Source: Anaerolineales bacterium (GTDB lineage Bacteria; Chloroflexota; Anaerolineae; Anaerolineales; UBA4823). Taken from it: a stretch of DNA of 64,000 nucleotides. Under the pieces are notes generated by a model, which saw nothing but the letters and a program-made list of their open reading frames with translations, searched no databases and was not told where the DNA came from. The position numbers and the translations under genes were made by a program. Within the stretch, counting starts at the first letter, position 1; every line of letters begins with the position of its first letter. Below, in pieces: positions 8,935-18,646 of the stretch. The DNA lies in NCBI GenBank assembly GCA_025057645.1, contig JANXBJ010000001.1, positions 616,357 to 680,356 on the forward strand. The letters run 5' to 3'.

Positions 8935-9719
8935 GCTATATTCTTGCCATTGCTAATCAAAAAGGCGGTGTAGCAAAAACCACTACCGCTGCTGGACTCA
9001 GCGGCGCTTTGGTTCAGGAAGGATACGAGGTTCTGGCCATCGATTTAGACCCGCAGGCTAACCTGACCATTGCTCTAGGCCTCAACCCTCGTGAAGTGCG
9101 TCATTCAGCCGCCGATCTCTTTATCCATACCGAGAAGCTCGCCTCCCTAACCCAGGCAACTTCGATCCCGGGCCTAGATATCGTGCCGGCAAACCGGGAG
9201 ATGGAACTCTCCGAGCGCTTTATCCCTCTTAGGAAAAACCATGAGCTCATTTTACGACAGCAATTGCTGGCTTCCGAAATTACATCGGCCTATGATTTTG
9301 TCGTCTTAGACTGTCCCGCTTTTCTCGGAGCGATTACCACCAACGCTATGGTAGCAGCAAACCTCTTGATCATCCCGACTCAGCCTGAGTATTTCTCGCT
9401 CCACGCCTTGAGAAACACGCTGACTCAGGTAAGAACTGTTCGTCAAACTTTCAACCCTTCTTTAGCCTATCGCATCTTGATTACCCTGCGCGACCTGCGC
9501 AATCGCGTGCATCGCACCATGAGCGAGCATTTGCTCAACACATTCCCGGATGGGGTGTTGAAGACCTCAATTGATTTAGATACCAAACTGCGAGAAAGTG
9601 CTGCGACCGGCATGCCAGTCAACTTTTGCTATCCAAAGAGCAGAGGAGCGGAACAATATCGGGCGCTTGCAACGGAGATTTTAGAGTATGTGCGCGAAAA
9701 GAACTCTATCCCGGCTTGA
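8931..9719 (+). CDS. ParA/Soj-family ATPase in a signalling cluster
   Basis: A 262-residue deviant-Walker ATPase. Walker A is [10 protein letters not shown] (residues about 10-19), with alanine where glycine is more usual. The switch is IDLDPQAN, and [17 protein letters not shown] takes the Walker B position. Family members dimerise with ATP and position chromosomes, plasmids or protein arrays. No ParB gene or parS-like site is seen nearby. Its start overlaps the stop of the membrane sensor and its end overlaps the kinase gene by 32 bases, which points to placing or gating the signalling complex rather than partitioning DNA. That role is inference from context. Confidence 0.88.
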   Translation: MSYILAIANQKGGVAKTTTAAGLSGALVQEGYEVLAIDLDPQANLTIALGLNPREVRHSAADLFIHTEKLASLTQATSIPGLDIVPANREMELSERFIPLRKNHELILRQQLLASEITSAYDFVVLDCPAFLGAITTNAMVAANLLIIPTQPEYFSLHALRNTLTQVRTVRQTFNPSLAYRILITLRDLRNRVHRTMSEHLLNTFPDGVLKTSIDLDTKLRESAATGMPVNFCYPKSRGAEQYRALATEILEYVREKNSIPA

Positions 9720-12444
9720 GAATATCCTCTTGGAGCTTCAGCAAGAAGTAAAGCAGACGGCCCCGGAGAGCGGCCCAGACTTGCTTTTCGGGCTCGGGGC
9801 AACAGCCCCTGCATTGGATACGGAAGAGACTCAAGAGACCCTACCCCTTTATGAGTCCAAACCCATCCCCCTTACCTCTTCTTTCCCTGGTCTGGAGTCT
9901 CAAACAATCGTTGTCCAAGCCAACGGCGACATTCGGTTCCTGCCCTCGCTCGAAGAGACCTCTTCCATCCCCGAAGTTTTCCTAACTGAACTTGGCAAGC
10001 GAGCTTATCATCAAAACCAACTCCTCTACCAAGACGCCCAAGACCATCAACCCGCTGTTCTCTCCCTCGCCAAGTCGGTCGACGAACGCGAATTTCTGTT
10101 TGAATTCATCAAAGAGGACCCTCAGCGCAAATGGGACCCTGACGAAATTCTGCTCCTCGAACAAGTCGCCGAACAGCTTCGGTTAGCACTCGAAGATGCC
10201 AACTTGTTCCAGCAGACCAAGCAAGCGCTCAGCAAAACTGAGGAGCGCGCAAGAGAACTGAGCGTCCTCAACGACCTCAGTCGCGCTTTGACATCTGCCA
10301 CAAATCTCGACCAGATTTTTCACGCCGTTTACGAACACGTCTCGCAGCTCATGGAAGCCTATAACTTCTATATCGCAATTTATGACGAGGCCAGAGACCG
10401 AATACGATTTCCATTTGTCGTGCTCGATGGCGCTCCCCTCACCGAACAGCACCCCGAAGCCGGCTTCTGGATGGGCGAAATTCCCCCTATAGAAGGCCTG
10501 ACAGGGTATGTCCTCCGCACCAAACAGCCCCTTCTGCTCAGCGGGGATATCGAGAGCCAACTCAAGGAGAGAGGCATTAGTTTTATTCAGGTCGGAGATG
10601 TCTCGGCCAAGTCCTGGCTGGGCACACCGATCTTCCTCGGCGACAAGGTCATCGGAGTGATTGCCGTTCAACACGAGTACCTCCCGAATCTATACGATCA
10701 GCACCACGCTGACCTACTCATGGCCATCGGCAACGGAATGGCCATTGCGATCCAAAACGTTCGCCTGCTCGAGACCTTGCGCCGGCGGGCTGAGGAGCTT
10801 CAGATCGCTTCCGAAATCGCCCGCGATGTTTCCGGCACCTTGGCTCTCGACTTATTGCTTAAGAACGTGGTCAACCTGGTCAGGGATCGCTTCGGCTTCT
10901 ATCACTCCTCCGTCTTCCTCCTCGATGAAGAAGGCCAATATGCTGTGGTTCGCGAGTCCACCGGCTTAGCTGGTGAGGAAATGAAACGCAGGGGACACAA
11001 ACTAGCCGTGGGGTCGCGCTCAATTATCGGTTATGTTACCCAACATGGTGAGCCCCTGATTGTCAATGATGTATCCCAGAGCGACATCCACCGCTTCAAT
11101 CCCCTGCTCCCCGAAACGAAATCCGAACTGGGCATCCCGCTCAAAATCGGTGACAAGGTGATCGGCGCCCTTGACGTTCAATCCACCCAGGTAAACGCCT
11201 TTTCGCCAGATAATGTCTCGATTCTCCAGCTCCTCGCAGATCAAATCGCCATTGCCATCAGCAACGCTCAGGCCTACGAACTTTCCCAGAAGGCTGTAGA
11301 AGAAATGCGCAAGGCCGATCAACTGAAAAGCCAGTTCCTGGCTAACATGAGCCACGAGCTGCGCACCCCGTTGAACTCGATTATCGGCTTCTCGCGCGTG
11401 ATTCTAAAAGGGATCGACGGGCCAATCACCGACTTACAACGCCAAGACCTAAATGCTATCTATCATTCTGGTCAACACTTGTTGAGCCTAATTAATGACA
11501 TCCTCGACCTGTCGAAGATCGAAGCGGGGAAGATGGAGTTATTCTTCGAAGACGAAGTCAACCTTGTCGAGGTTATCCAAGGAGTGTTGCCTACCGTCCG
11601 AGGCTTGATCAAAGATAAGCCGATCGAGTTGGTGGTCGAACTGCCGCCTGAGCTACCCCCCGTGCGGGCCGACCCGACCAAAATCCGCCAAGTTTTGCTC
11701 AACCTTTTCTCGAACGCGGCCAAGTTCACCGAGAAAGGGTTTATCAAGGTCGAAGCCCAAGTAGAGCAAGTCAATTCTCACAAGGAGGTCCTAATCAAAG
11801 TAACCGACACCGGAATCGGCATTGCCCTAGAAGATCAAGGAAAACTGTTCGAGCCTTTCTCCCAAGTGGATCCTTCACCTACTCGAAAGACCGGAGGCAG
11901 CGGCCTTGGGCTTTCGATCTCTCGTCACTTGGTCGAAATGCACGGTGGGAGGATCGGTGTTCAAAGCGAATTGGGCAAGGGTTCTATGTTTTACTTTACC
12001 ATTCCCGTGCCCTCTAGGGAGCTACCCGAAGCCGATGCCCAACCCGATCTCTCTCCAGAAGCTTCAACCCAAACGACAGTCCTAGCGATCGACAGCGAAG
12101 AATTCGTGCTAAATCTATATCAACGTTATCTTGAAGATCACAACATCAAGGTGTTCAAATGTTCAGCACCTGAGGAAGCGATTCAACTAACCCAAACTCT
12201 CTCCCCTTCGGTGATTGTGATCGATCCGGCCCTCCAACTTAACTCCGATCCTCCTAAAGATGGATGGCATCTCATCCAGGAGCTAAAATCTAACCCCGAA
12301 ACTGAAAAAATCCCGATCGTGGTGTGTTCATTAGTCGAAGACCCGGAGCGGGCCGAACGATTCGGAGTGGCTCGGTATCTGCTCAAGCCTCTCATAGAAG
12401 AAGACCTAATTACTGCGATCAAGAAAGTTCTGCACAAGGCATAA
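9688..12444 (+). CDS. Soluble multi-GAF hybrid histidine kinase with C-terminal receiver
   Basis: A 918-residue cytoplasmic kinase with no membrane segment. In order: a GAF-like N-terminal region (about 60-190), GAF (about 205-365), GAF (about 375-540), HisKA with phosphoacceptor H556 in [12 protein letters not shown], HATPase with N box NLFSNAAKF and G boxes DTGIGI and [15 protein letters not shown] (about 650-780), then a receiver (about 790-915) with D846 in VIVIDPALQ and lysine in LLKPL. The ATG at 9688 overlaps the ParA-like gene by 32 bases. It is the only kinase of the cluster and could serve its own receiver, the two stand-alone receivers and the receiver fused to the downstream PLP enzyme. 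Confidence 0.92.
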   Translation: MCAKRTLSRLENILLELQQEVKQTAPESGPDLLFGLGATAPALDTEETQETLPLYESKPIPLTSSFPGLESQTIVVQANGDIRFLPSLEETSSIPEVFLTELGKRAYHQNQLLYQDAQDHQPAVLSLAKSVDEREFLFEFIKEDPQRKWDPDEILLLEQVAEQLRLALEDANLFQQTKQALSKTEERARELSVLNDLSRALTSATNLDQIFHAVYEHVSQLMEAYNFYIAIYDEARDRIRFPFVVLDGAPLTEQHPEAGFWMGEIPPIEGLTGYVLRTKQPLLLSGDIESQLKERGISFIQVGDVSAKSWLGTPIFLGDKVIGVIAVQHEYLPNLYDQHHADLLMAIGNGMAIAIQNVRLLETLRRRAEELQIASEIARDVSGTLALDLLLKNVVNLVRDRFGFYHSSVFLLDEEGQYAVVRESTGLAGEEMKRRGHKLAVGSRSIIGYVTQHGEPLIVNDVSQSDIHRFNPLLPETKSELGIPLKIGDKVIGALDVQSTQVNAFSPDNVSILQLLADQIAIAISNAQAYELSQKAVEEMRKADQLKSQFLANMSHELRTPLNSIIGFSRVILKGIDGPITDLQRQDLNAIYHSGQHLLSLINDILDLSKIEAGKMELFFEDEVNLVEVIQGVLPTVRGLIKDKPIELVVELPPELPPVRADPTKIRQVLLNLFSNAAKFTEKGFIKVEAQVEQVNSHKEVLIKVTDTGIGIALEDQGKLFEPFSQVDPSPTRKTGGSGLGLSISRHLVEMHGGRIGVQSELGKGSMFYFTIPVPSRELPEADAQPDLSPEASTQTTVLAIDSEEFVLNLYQRYLEDHNIKVFKCSAPEEAIQLTQTLSPSVIVIDPALQLNSDPPKDGWHLIQELKSNPETEKIPIVVCSLVEDPERAERFGVARYLLKPLIEEDLITAIKKVLHKA

Positions 12445-12451
12445 GGCCGTA

Positions 12452-14140
12452 ATGTCCGGGGTAAGCTACGCTGTCCACTGCATAGATTGCGGCCACACTG
12501 AACCATTTCGTCTGGTTCAAACCACTTGCTCACAGTGCGGGAGCAACTGGCGTGAAGTGCACTACGACCTGGAGAAAGTCAAGCCGATCTTTGAGCATCA
12601 GCTCTCAGAACGTCCCTTCGATCTCTGGCGGTATCGCGAACTATTACCTATTGCAGAATATATCCCTTATCTATCGATGGGCGAAGGGGGAACACCTCTA
12701 ATCCATGCGAACAACCTCGGAATGATGCTGGGGTGTCCTAACTTGTTTATCAAGGACGAGCGCCAAGGGCCAACCAACTCCTTCAAAGACCGGCAGGCAG
12801 CCATTGCCATTGCGGCGATGAAAGAAGCCGAGATTACCGAAGCAGTTCTAGCTTCGACGGGTAACGTTGCCATTGCTTACTCAGCGTATGCCGCGCGCGC
12901 TGGGATCAAGCTCTGGGCCTTCTTGACCAGCCTCGTGCCGCTCGAAAAAATGCGCGAGGTGGCGATCTACGGGACAAAGGTCATTAAGGTTACCGGCACC
13001 TACGACCAAGCGAAGCGTCTAGCAGCCGAGTTTGCTCGCCAGCGTAACCTGCACCTTGAACGGGGAGCCTGCTCCATCCCTTCAGTTGAATCGATGAAAA
13101 CGCTGGCCTTTGAGATCGCTGAGCAGTTGACCTATTATCTGCGAACAAATTCAGATGCCCTCGCTAACCTGCCCACCAAGTGGAAGGCTCCGGACTGGTA
13201 CGTCCAATCTGTCAGTGGCGGAATAGGCCCTCTGGGCGTCCTCAAAGGTTTCACGGAACTCTACCAGATGGGGCTTATCGATCGCATTCCCTCTATCGCC
13301 TGCATCCAAGCCGAGGGTTGTGCTCCGATGGTCCATGCCTGGAAAGCTAACAAAGCGGTAGCCGACCCTGTTCTCAACCCCAAGACTCACATCACCACTC
13401 TCTCCACGGGTGACCCAGGTCGCACCTACACTTTGCTTCGCGAGCGAATGCTTCGACTTGGCGGAGGAGCCTTCGAAAGCGTGAGCGACGAGGAAACTTT
13501 TCGCACCATTCATATTCTCGCTAAGCTAGAAGGCCTCTCCACCGAATCGGCTGCAGCAGTAGCCTTTGCTGGAACAATCAAACTCTTGCGCCAAGGGATC
13601 ATCAAACCAAACGAGATCATTGTCGTCAATTGTACCGGTCATACGATGCCGGTCGAAACCCTAGTACTCGGGGATGGTTGGGCAACAGACATTTCTATTT
13701 CTCGTCTCGAAATGGAGGCCAAACCCCAAGAAGGACTGTATGGCGCTCTGAGCAACCTGACGCCGGAGAAGGTGCGTAAAATCGTGATCATTGACGACAT
13801 CGAAGACGCTCGCCGCCTGCTACGACGCATCCTCCAATCCCAAGGAGACTTCTTGATCCGCGAAGCGGCGAGTGGGATGGAAGGCATCCAAATGATTCAA
13901 GAGGATCCGCCGGATGTCATCATCCTCGACTTGATGATGCCGGAGATGGATGGGTTCGCTGTACTGAGCCATCTACAACAATTTCCCGATTTGGCTTCCA
14001 TCCCGGTCATTGTTGTCACCGCCAAAGAGCTGACAAAAGAGGAGCAAGCTCTCCTGCGCGGAAAAGTCAAAGCTCTGATGCACAAAGGCAAATTTATGAG
14101 CGATGATTTGGCTGATGAGATTCTAGAAGCCATTCATTAG
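12452..14140 (+). CDS. Threonine-synthase-like PLP enzyme fused to a C-terminal response regulator receiver
   Basis: A 562-residue fusion. An N-terminal zinc-ribbon-like Cys4 (C10, C13, C26, C29) and a fold-type II PLP domain (about 65-415, PLP lysine K112 in TNSFKDRQA, phosphate loop STGNVA, SVSGGIGP) match threonine synthase-like lyases. A short linker (about 425-445) leads to a complete receiver (about 446-562): IIDDIED acidic site, phosphoacceptor D493 in VIILDLMMPEMDGF, threonine in IVVTAKE and lysine in LMHKGK. It starts 7 bases after the kinase stop. Phosphorylation may control the enzyme, or the enzyme body may act as a sensor or scaffold; neither is shown. A second, ordinary threonine-synthase-like gene lies at 52522-53667. 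Confidence 0.9.
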   Translation: MSGVSYAVHCIDCGHTEPFRLVQTTCSQCGSNWREVHYDLEKVKPIFEHQLSERPFDLWRYRELLPIAEYIPYLSMGEGGTPLIHANNLGMMLGCPNLFIKDERQGPTNSFKDRQAAIAIAAMKEAEITEAVLASTGNVAIAYSAYAARAGIKLWAFLTSLVPLEKMREVAIYGTKVIKVTGTYDQAKRLAAEFARQRNLHLERGACSIPSVESMKTLAFEIAEQLTYYLRTNSDALANLPTKWKAPDWYVQSVSGGIGPLGVLKGFTELYQMGLIDRIPSIACIQAEGCAPMVHAWKANKAVADPVLNPKTHITTLSTGDPGRTYTLLRERMLRLGGGAFESVSDEETFRTIHILAKLEGLSTESAAAVAFAGTIKLLRQGIIKPNEIIVVNCTGHTMPVETLVLGDGWATDISISRLEMEAKPQEGLYGALSNLTPEKVRKIVIIDDIEDARRLLRRILQSQGDFLIREAASGMEGIQMIQEDPPDVIILDLMMPEMDGFAVLSHLQQFPDLASIPVIVVTAKELTKEEQALLRGKVKALMHKGKFMSDDLADEILEAIH

Positions 14141-14152
14141 GCCACCTTTCTT

Positions 14153-15154
14153 ATGCTCGAAAAAACGGTCGTCCGCCCGGCGGCTCGTTCCCCCGTCCTG
14201 AATCTTACCGGTATTCTCTCGGCGGTCTTTTCCGCTACCCTGCTGGGTTTCACCCCAATTCTAGGAAAACTTGCCATCCTATATGGAGTGGCCCCTTTCC
14301 TAGTAGTAACTTTGCGGACCGTTTTAGCCGCATTTTTTATGGGGCTGACGCTGCTCGCAACAAATCGAGCCAGTTTTTTTATCTATCCCGCTGGTCTTCT
14401 AGGGTGTGCACTCGCAGGCATCTTAAATGGAGTGGGTTCGCTTTTCTACTATCAAGCTTTAGCCCTGATTAACGCCAACGTGGGGCAGTTGATCTTTCTG
14501 ACCTACCCGGTTTTCGTCACCCTCTGGCTCATCTTAGATCGTTACACGCCATCGGCTGTTTCCTTTATTCGGGTAGGCCTGATTGTTTTCGGGATCGGAT
14601 TCCTCATTATCGGCGCTCACACTCCGCTTAATCTCAGAGGAGTGTTCTTTATGCTGGTCGCAGCTGCAGGATATGGATTGCACTTGCTCGTCAACCAGCG
14701 CGTGCTGCTCGAAATGCCTGCCCCAACCGTAACCTTCTACACTCTGCTGTTCATGTCTCTCGTGGTCCTCCCCTTTGGCGTCTTCAGCGGCCAAGTTTTT
14801 CATACCGCTAGCTCCCTTTCTTTGGTTCTCCTCTCCTTTGTGCCCGTTCTTGCCCTAGCGGGGGTCACTTTTCTGTCTAGGCTCGCCCTCTTTCTGGGCG
14901 TCAAGCGGATTGGGGGTCTGCAGACCGCCCTTTTAGGGGTAACCGAGCTGTTGGTGACGCTCACCTTCGCAAAGCTATGGTTGCAGGAAACCCTCAACCT
15001 TTTTCAGTGGATCGGGGTGGCGTTGATTGTGCTCAGCATCGTGCTGCTCAGTCAGGAAAAGCCGCTCCAGCGGAAACCGGGCAAAAGCACTTGGTTGCAC
15101 TGGCTCCAGCCTCACACCTTCCCGAACCGCCAAAACCCTCCGTTATTAGACTAA
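14153..15154 (+). CDS. DMT-superfamily (EamA) transporter
   Basis: A 333-residue integral membrane protein with about ten hydrophobic helices arranged as two EamA repeats (about 18-150 and 160-305). Motifs include the first-repeat LGFTPILGKLAI and a second-repeat helix ending LLGVTELLVTLTFAKLWLQETL, a typical DMT end. Members export amino acids, nucleobases or other metabolites; the substrate cannot be told. No Shine-Dalgarno is clear. It starts 12 bases after the PLP-receiver gene and may be the last gene of that unit, which would fit an amino-acid exporter, but the link is positional only. Confidence 0.88.
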   Translation: MLEKTVVRPAARSPVLNLTGILSAVFSATLLGFTPILGKLAILYGVAPFLVVTLRTVLAAFFMGLTLLATNRASFFIYPAGLLGCALAGILNGVGSLFYYQALALINANVGQLIFLTYPVFVTLWLILDRYTPSAVSFIRVGLIVFGIGFLIIGAHTPLNLRGVFFMLVAAAGYGLHLLVNQRVLLEMPAPTVTFYTLLFMSLVVLPFGVFSGQVFHTASSLSLVLLSFVPVLALAGVTFLSRLALFLGVKRIGGLQTALLGVTELLVTLTFAKLWLQETLNLFQWIGVALIVLSIVLLSQEKPLQRKPGKSTWLHWLQPHTFPNRQNPPLLD

Positions 15155-15270
15155 AACTCTTCGGCCATACGCTCCTCTGCCCTGTCTTATCTAAAGGCGA
15201 TCGTGCGGGGACTTGTCCGAACCGAAGGTTCCTAGGGCTCTTCTTTTTTCACAGTGCGAATCCTGCCCTG

Positions 15271-15279
15271 TGTTATACT
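15271..15279 (+). promoter_or_regulatory. Extended -10 promoter before ornithine carbamoyltransferase
   Basis: TGT followed by TATACT (15274-15279) forms an extended -10 box, with predicted start near 15286. The best -35 candidate, TTCACA at 15248-15253, is 20 bases away, longer than optimal. The argF Shine-Dalgarno GGAG lies at 15305-15308. Confidence 0.45.
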
Positions 15280-15316
15280 TTTTGATGAGAGCTATTCTAC
15301 CTGTGGAGCTTACGAA

Positions 15317-16234
15317 ATGAAGCATTTCCTAGATGTCCTCGATTATTCCTCCGAAGAACTACAAGAGATGCTCGATCTAGCCGTGAAGCTAAAGTCGCAA
15401 TGGAAAAAAGGCGGCAATCCCCCTCTATTGCGGGGCAAAGTTTTGGGGATGATCTTTCAGAAGCCCAGCCTGCGCACCCGTGTTTCCTTTGATATGGCGA
15501 TGCGTCACTTAGGCGGAGATGCCCTTTACCTCTCACCTGCCGAGATCGGCTTGGGAAAGCGGGAGGCTATCAAGGATGTGGCTCAGGTGCTCTCGGGATA
15601 CGTCGATGCAATCATGGCTCGTGTTTTTGACCACGAGCACGTACTGGAACTCGCCCGGTGGTCGAGCGTTCCTGTGTTGAACGGATTGAGTGACTACAAC
15701 CATCCCTGCCAGGCCATGGCCGATGCCCTGACCATTTACGAAAAGTTTGGAACCCTGAAAGACATCCGAGTTACCTTCGTTGGCGATGGAAATAACGTCG
15801 CTGTTTCACTGATGCACATTTGTGTAAAGCTCGGTGCGCACTTCACTATCGCCAACCCAGAAGGCTACGACATGCCTTCCCGAGCGATCGAGCTGGCAAG
15901 GGAGGTTGCCGAAAAAACTGGCAGTCAATTGAACTTTTTGCGCGATCCTCACCAGGCTGTGAAAGGGGCTCAAGTAATCTACACCGATACATGGACGAGT
16001 ATGGGGCAGGAGGAGGAAGCAGCGATCCGAGAGCAAGTCTTTCCCCCTTATCAGGTTAATGAAGCCCTCGTGCGGGAAGCGGACAAGGATGTCATCGTAA
16101 TGCATTGCTTACCTGCCCATAGAGGCCAGGAAATCACCGATGAAGTCGCCGATGGTCCACACTCGGTATTGTTCCCCCAAGCCCATAACCGCCTCCACGC
16201 CCAAAAGGCAATTCTTGTCAAGCTGTTAGTTTAG
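15317..16234 (+). CDS. argF: Ornithine carbamoyltransferase
   Basis: Transfers the carbamoyl group between carbamoyl phosphate and ornithine/citrulline, in arginine synthesis or, run backwards, in arginine fermentation. The carbamoyl-phosphate loop is PSLRTRVSF (classical STRTR has T rather than L), with [11 protein letters not shown] as the next binding segment, [12 protein letters not shown] as the ornithine-domain glycine loop and MHCLPAHRG as the catalytic cysteine loop. I place the start at ATG 15317, which has GGAG 8 bases upstream and gives 305 residues, the family's normal length. An in-frame start at 15254 would add 21 odd residues. Acetylornithine carbamoyltransferase is a less likely alternative. 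Alanine dehydrogenase follows after 23 bases. Confidence 0.9.
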   Translation: MKHFLDVLDYSSEELQEMLDLAVKLKSQWKKGGNPPLLRGKVLGMIFQKPSLRTRVSFDMAMRHLGGDALYLSPAEIGLGKREAIKDVAQVLSGYVDAIMARVFDHEHVLELARWSSVPVLNGLSDYNHPCQAMADALTIYEKFGTLKDIRVTFVGDGNNVAVSLMHICVKLGAHFTIANPEGYDMPSRAIELAREVAEKTGSQLNFLRDPHQAVKGAQVIYTDTWTSMGQEEEAAIREQVFPPYQVNEALVREADKDVIVMHCLPAHRGQEITDEVADGPHSVLFPQAHNRLHAQKAILVKLLV

Positions 16235-16257
16235 GTTTTTTATAAAGGGGCTAGACC

Positions 16258-17340
16258 ATGAATATCGGCATCCCTAAAGAGCGACGTCCGTTTGAATTTC
16301 GCGTTGGGTTAACCCCCGCAGGTGTCCAAATGTTGGTCGACCATGGGCACGTCTGCTATGTCGAACACGAAGCGGGGTTGGCTGCGGGTTTCACCGATCA
16401 GGAATACGAAAGCGCCGGAGCTAGGATCGCCTACTCCCCGCAAGAGGTCTTTGGCCGAGCGGATCTGCTGCTGAAAGTAGCTAGGCCCACCCTCGAGGAA
16501 ATCGGTTGGATGCGCCCCGGCACTGCAGTGGCCGGCCTGCTCCACCTGACCTCCGCAAGGCAGGAAAAGATCGAAGCACTACTGAGGTCAAAAATCACGG
16601 CCATTGCGTTTGAGCAAGTCTCTCTCCCCGACGGCACCATGCCGATTCGGCGTCCTCTCGCAGCCATCGGAGGAGTGATGGTGCCTCAAATTGCCGCTCG
16701 TCTCTTACAGATCGACTTCGGTGGCAAGGGAATGTTGCTGGGCGGGATCGTGGGCGTTCCGCCGGCTGAAGTGGTTATCGTGGGCGCAGGGGTAACCGGC
16801 ACCGCAGCCACTAAGGGGTTCGTCGGCATGGGAGCGCATGTCACTGTTTTGGACACCAACATCAATGCACTGCAAAGACTATACGATCGCTTTCCGAATA
16901 TCCTCACTCTCATAAGCAACCCAGTAAACCTCAAACGCGTGCTATCCTATGCGGATGTGCTGGTTGGTGCCGTTCTAATCCCCCATCAGCGTGCCCCCAT
17001 TGTCATTACTCGAGAGATGGTCAGACTGATGAAACCGCGGTCGATCATCATCGACATGAGCATTGATGAAGGAGGCTGCGTTGAGACTTCAAGGCCAACC
17101 ACTCACGACCGGCCTACATATATCGAAGAGGGCGTAATCCATTACTGCGTACCTAACATCCCAAGCGTCATTGCCCGTACCTCTACCTATGCTTACGTCA
17201 ACGCAGCCTTTCCTTACATTCAAGAGTTAGCTAACAAGGGAATCGAGCGCGCTATTCAGGAGGACCCATCGCTGGGAATCGCAGTTGCAACCCATCAAGG
17301 GCGTGCGGTTAACCTTAGCCGACTCACTCCTGCCGAATAG
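16258..17340 (+). CDS. ald: Alanine dehydrogenase
   Basis: Interconverts L-alanine and pyruvate plus ammonia with NAD(H). Conserved features: substrate arginine R15 in PFEFRVGLTPAG, the lysine in DLLLKVARP, the histidine in LLHLTSARQ, the Rossmann loop VIVGAGVTGTAATKG (about residues 173-187), and the catalytic aspartate loop IIDMSIDEGGCVETSRPTTH followed by HYCVPNIPS. Length, 360 residues, is typical. It lies 23 bases after argF and 10 before the CoA-transferase gene, so the three probably form an amino-acid catabolism unit. Related transhydrogenase alpha subunits lack this alanine-site set. Confidence 0.93.
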   Translation: MNIGIPKERRPFEFRVGLTPAGVQMLVDHGHVCYVEHEAGLAAGFTDQEYESAGARIAYSPQEVFGRADLLLKVARPTLEEIGWMRPGTAVAGLLHLTSARQEKIEALLRSKITAIAFEQVSLPDGTMPIRRPLAAIGGVMVPQIAARLLQIDFGGKGMLLGGIVGVPPAEVVIVGAGVTGTAATKGFVGMGAHVTVLDTNINALQRLYDRFPNILTLISNPVNLKRVLSYADVLVGAVLIPHQRAPIVITREMVRLMKPRSIIIDMSIDEGGCVETSRPTTHDRPTYIEEGVIHYCVPNIPSVIARTSTYAYVNAAFPYIQELANKGIERAIQEDPSLGIAVATHQGRAVNLSRLTPAE

Positions 17341-17350
17341 GAAGGCCTCC

Positions 17351-18646
17351 ATGGACTGGATCAAGCAATATCAATCAAGGGTCGTTACAGCAGAAGAGGC
17401 TGTACGCCAAATCAAATCCAATCAGCGTGTCTTCCTCACGGGCAACTGTTCAGTGCCCCAAAAGCTACTGGCCGCACTGGTTGAGTACGCTCCCCATCTC
17501 GAAAACGTCGAGATTTGCCATGCCCTCACTGTTGGGCCTGCAGACTACGTTAAGCCAGAACTGCAAGGACATCTCCGCGTCAATACGATGTTCATCAGTA
17601 GCAATGTTCGCAAAGCCGTCCATGAAGGACGGGCAGACTTCACCCCGGTTTTGCTATCCGAATTCCCTCTTCTGTTCAAGCGCAAAATCTTGCCTGTGGA
17701 TGTTGCCCTAGTTCATGTTTCCCCACCCGATGAACACGGGTTCTGCAGCTTCGGGATTGAAGTGGGATTGACTAAGAGCGTCGCCGAGTCGGCTTCTATA
17801 ATTATCGCTGAGGTCAATCAGCAAATGCCACGCACTTTAGGGGACTCGTTCATTCACGTCAGTCGTTTACACTACATCGTGCCGACCGACTATGAGCTCC
17901 CGGAGCTGCCGATGGCCGATGAAGGCAACAGGGAAATCTACGAAAAAATTGCCTCCTACGTAGCCGAATTGATTCCTGACGGTGCCACAATGCAAATGGG
18001 TATCGGAGCGATCCCAGATGCAGTGCTAAAACACTTGTTCAACAAGAAAGACCTCGGTATTCACACCGAAATGTTCTCGGATGGCGTAATCGATCTGGTG
18101 GAAGCAGGGGTTCTGACCAACAGCCGTAAGACCCTGCATCCCGGGAAAATCATCGCCGGCTTTATTCTAGGCACTCGAAGGCTATATAGATGGGTCGATG
18201 ACAATCCGCTCATCGAGCTGCATCCCACCGAATATGTAAATGACCCCTTCATTATTGCGCAAAACGAACGGATGGTCGCCATCAACTCCGCAATTGAAGT
18301 GGACTTGACCGGTCAGGTATGTGCGGATAGCATTGGCCACCGGCTCTATAGCGGGGTGGGCGGGCAGCTGGACTTCATCTACGGCGCCTCCCGCTCCAAA
18401 GGAGGTGTGCCAATTATTGCTCTTCCTAGCACGGCCAAAGATTTTAGCCGCATCGTTGCCACGCTAAAACCCGGAGCCGGTGTTGTGACCACCCGCAATC
18501 ATGTCCACTACGTGATCACCGAGTATGGAATCGCCGACCTTTACGGGAAAACCATCCGCCAACGGGCACAAGCCCTAATCAACATCGCCCACCCTAAATT
18601 TCGAGAGGAGCTAACCCGCCAGGCTAAAGAGCTAAACTATATCTAG
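17351..18646 (+). CDS. Acetyl-CoA hydrolase/transferase family CoA-transferase (4-hydroxybutyrate CoA-transferase type)
   Basis: A family I CoA-transferase that moves CoA between acyl groups through a glutamyl-CoA intermediate. The catalytic glutamate is E240 in IHTEMFSDGVIDL; GIGAIPDAVL and YGIADLYGKTIRQRA are further family motifs. The 431-residue length matches 4-hydroxybutyrate and butyryl-CoA:acetate transferases. ATG 17351 is chosen because an upstream in-frame start at 17285 would lie inside the alanine dehydrogenase gene. Context suggests fermentation of amino-acid-derived acids; the acyl substrate is not certain. Confidence 0.88.
   Translation: MDWIKQYQSRVVTAEEAVRQIKSNQRVFLTGNCSVPQKLLAALVEYAPHLENVEICHALTVGPADYVKPELQGHLRVNTMFISSNVRKAVHEGRADFTPVLLSEFPLLFKRKILPVDVALVHVSPPDEHGFCSFGIEVGLTKSVAESASIIIAEVNQQMPRTLGDSFIHVSRLHYIVPTDYELPELPMADEGNREIYEKIASYVAELIPDGATMQMGIGAIPDAVLKHLFNKKDLGIHTEMFSDGVIDLVEAGVLTNSRKTLHPGKIIAGFILGTRRLYRWVDDNPLIELHPTEYVNDPFIIAQNERMVAINSAIEVDLTGQVCADSIGHRLYSGVGGQLDFIYGASRSKGGVPIIALPSTAKDFSRIVATLKPGAGVVTTRNHVHYVITEYGIADLYGKTIRQRAQALINIAHPKFREELTRQAKELNYI

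Noticed and set aside
8931-9719. ParA-like gene as a sign of a plasmid, phage or integrated element
   Set aside because: No parB, parS, integrase or change in base composition; it is embedded in a signalling operon on core chromosome.
15219-15249. GAACC-GAA-GGTTC hairpin and T-run as a terminator of the DMT gene
   Set aside because: The stem is five pairs and the T-run is 12 bases away, too far for an intrinsic terminator.
15254-15316. Upstream extension of ornithine carbamoyltransferase
   Set aside because: The extra 21 residues overlap the predicted promoter and lack family similarity; ATG 15317 has a ribosome site.
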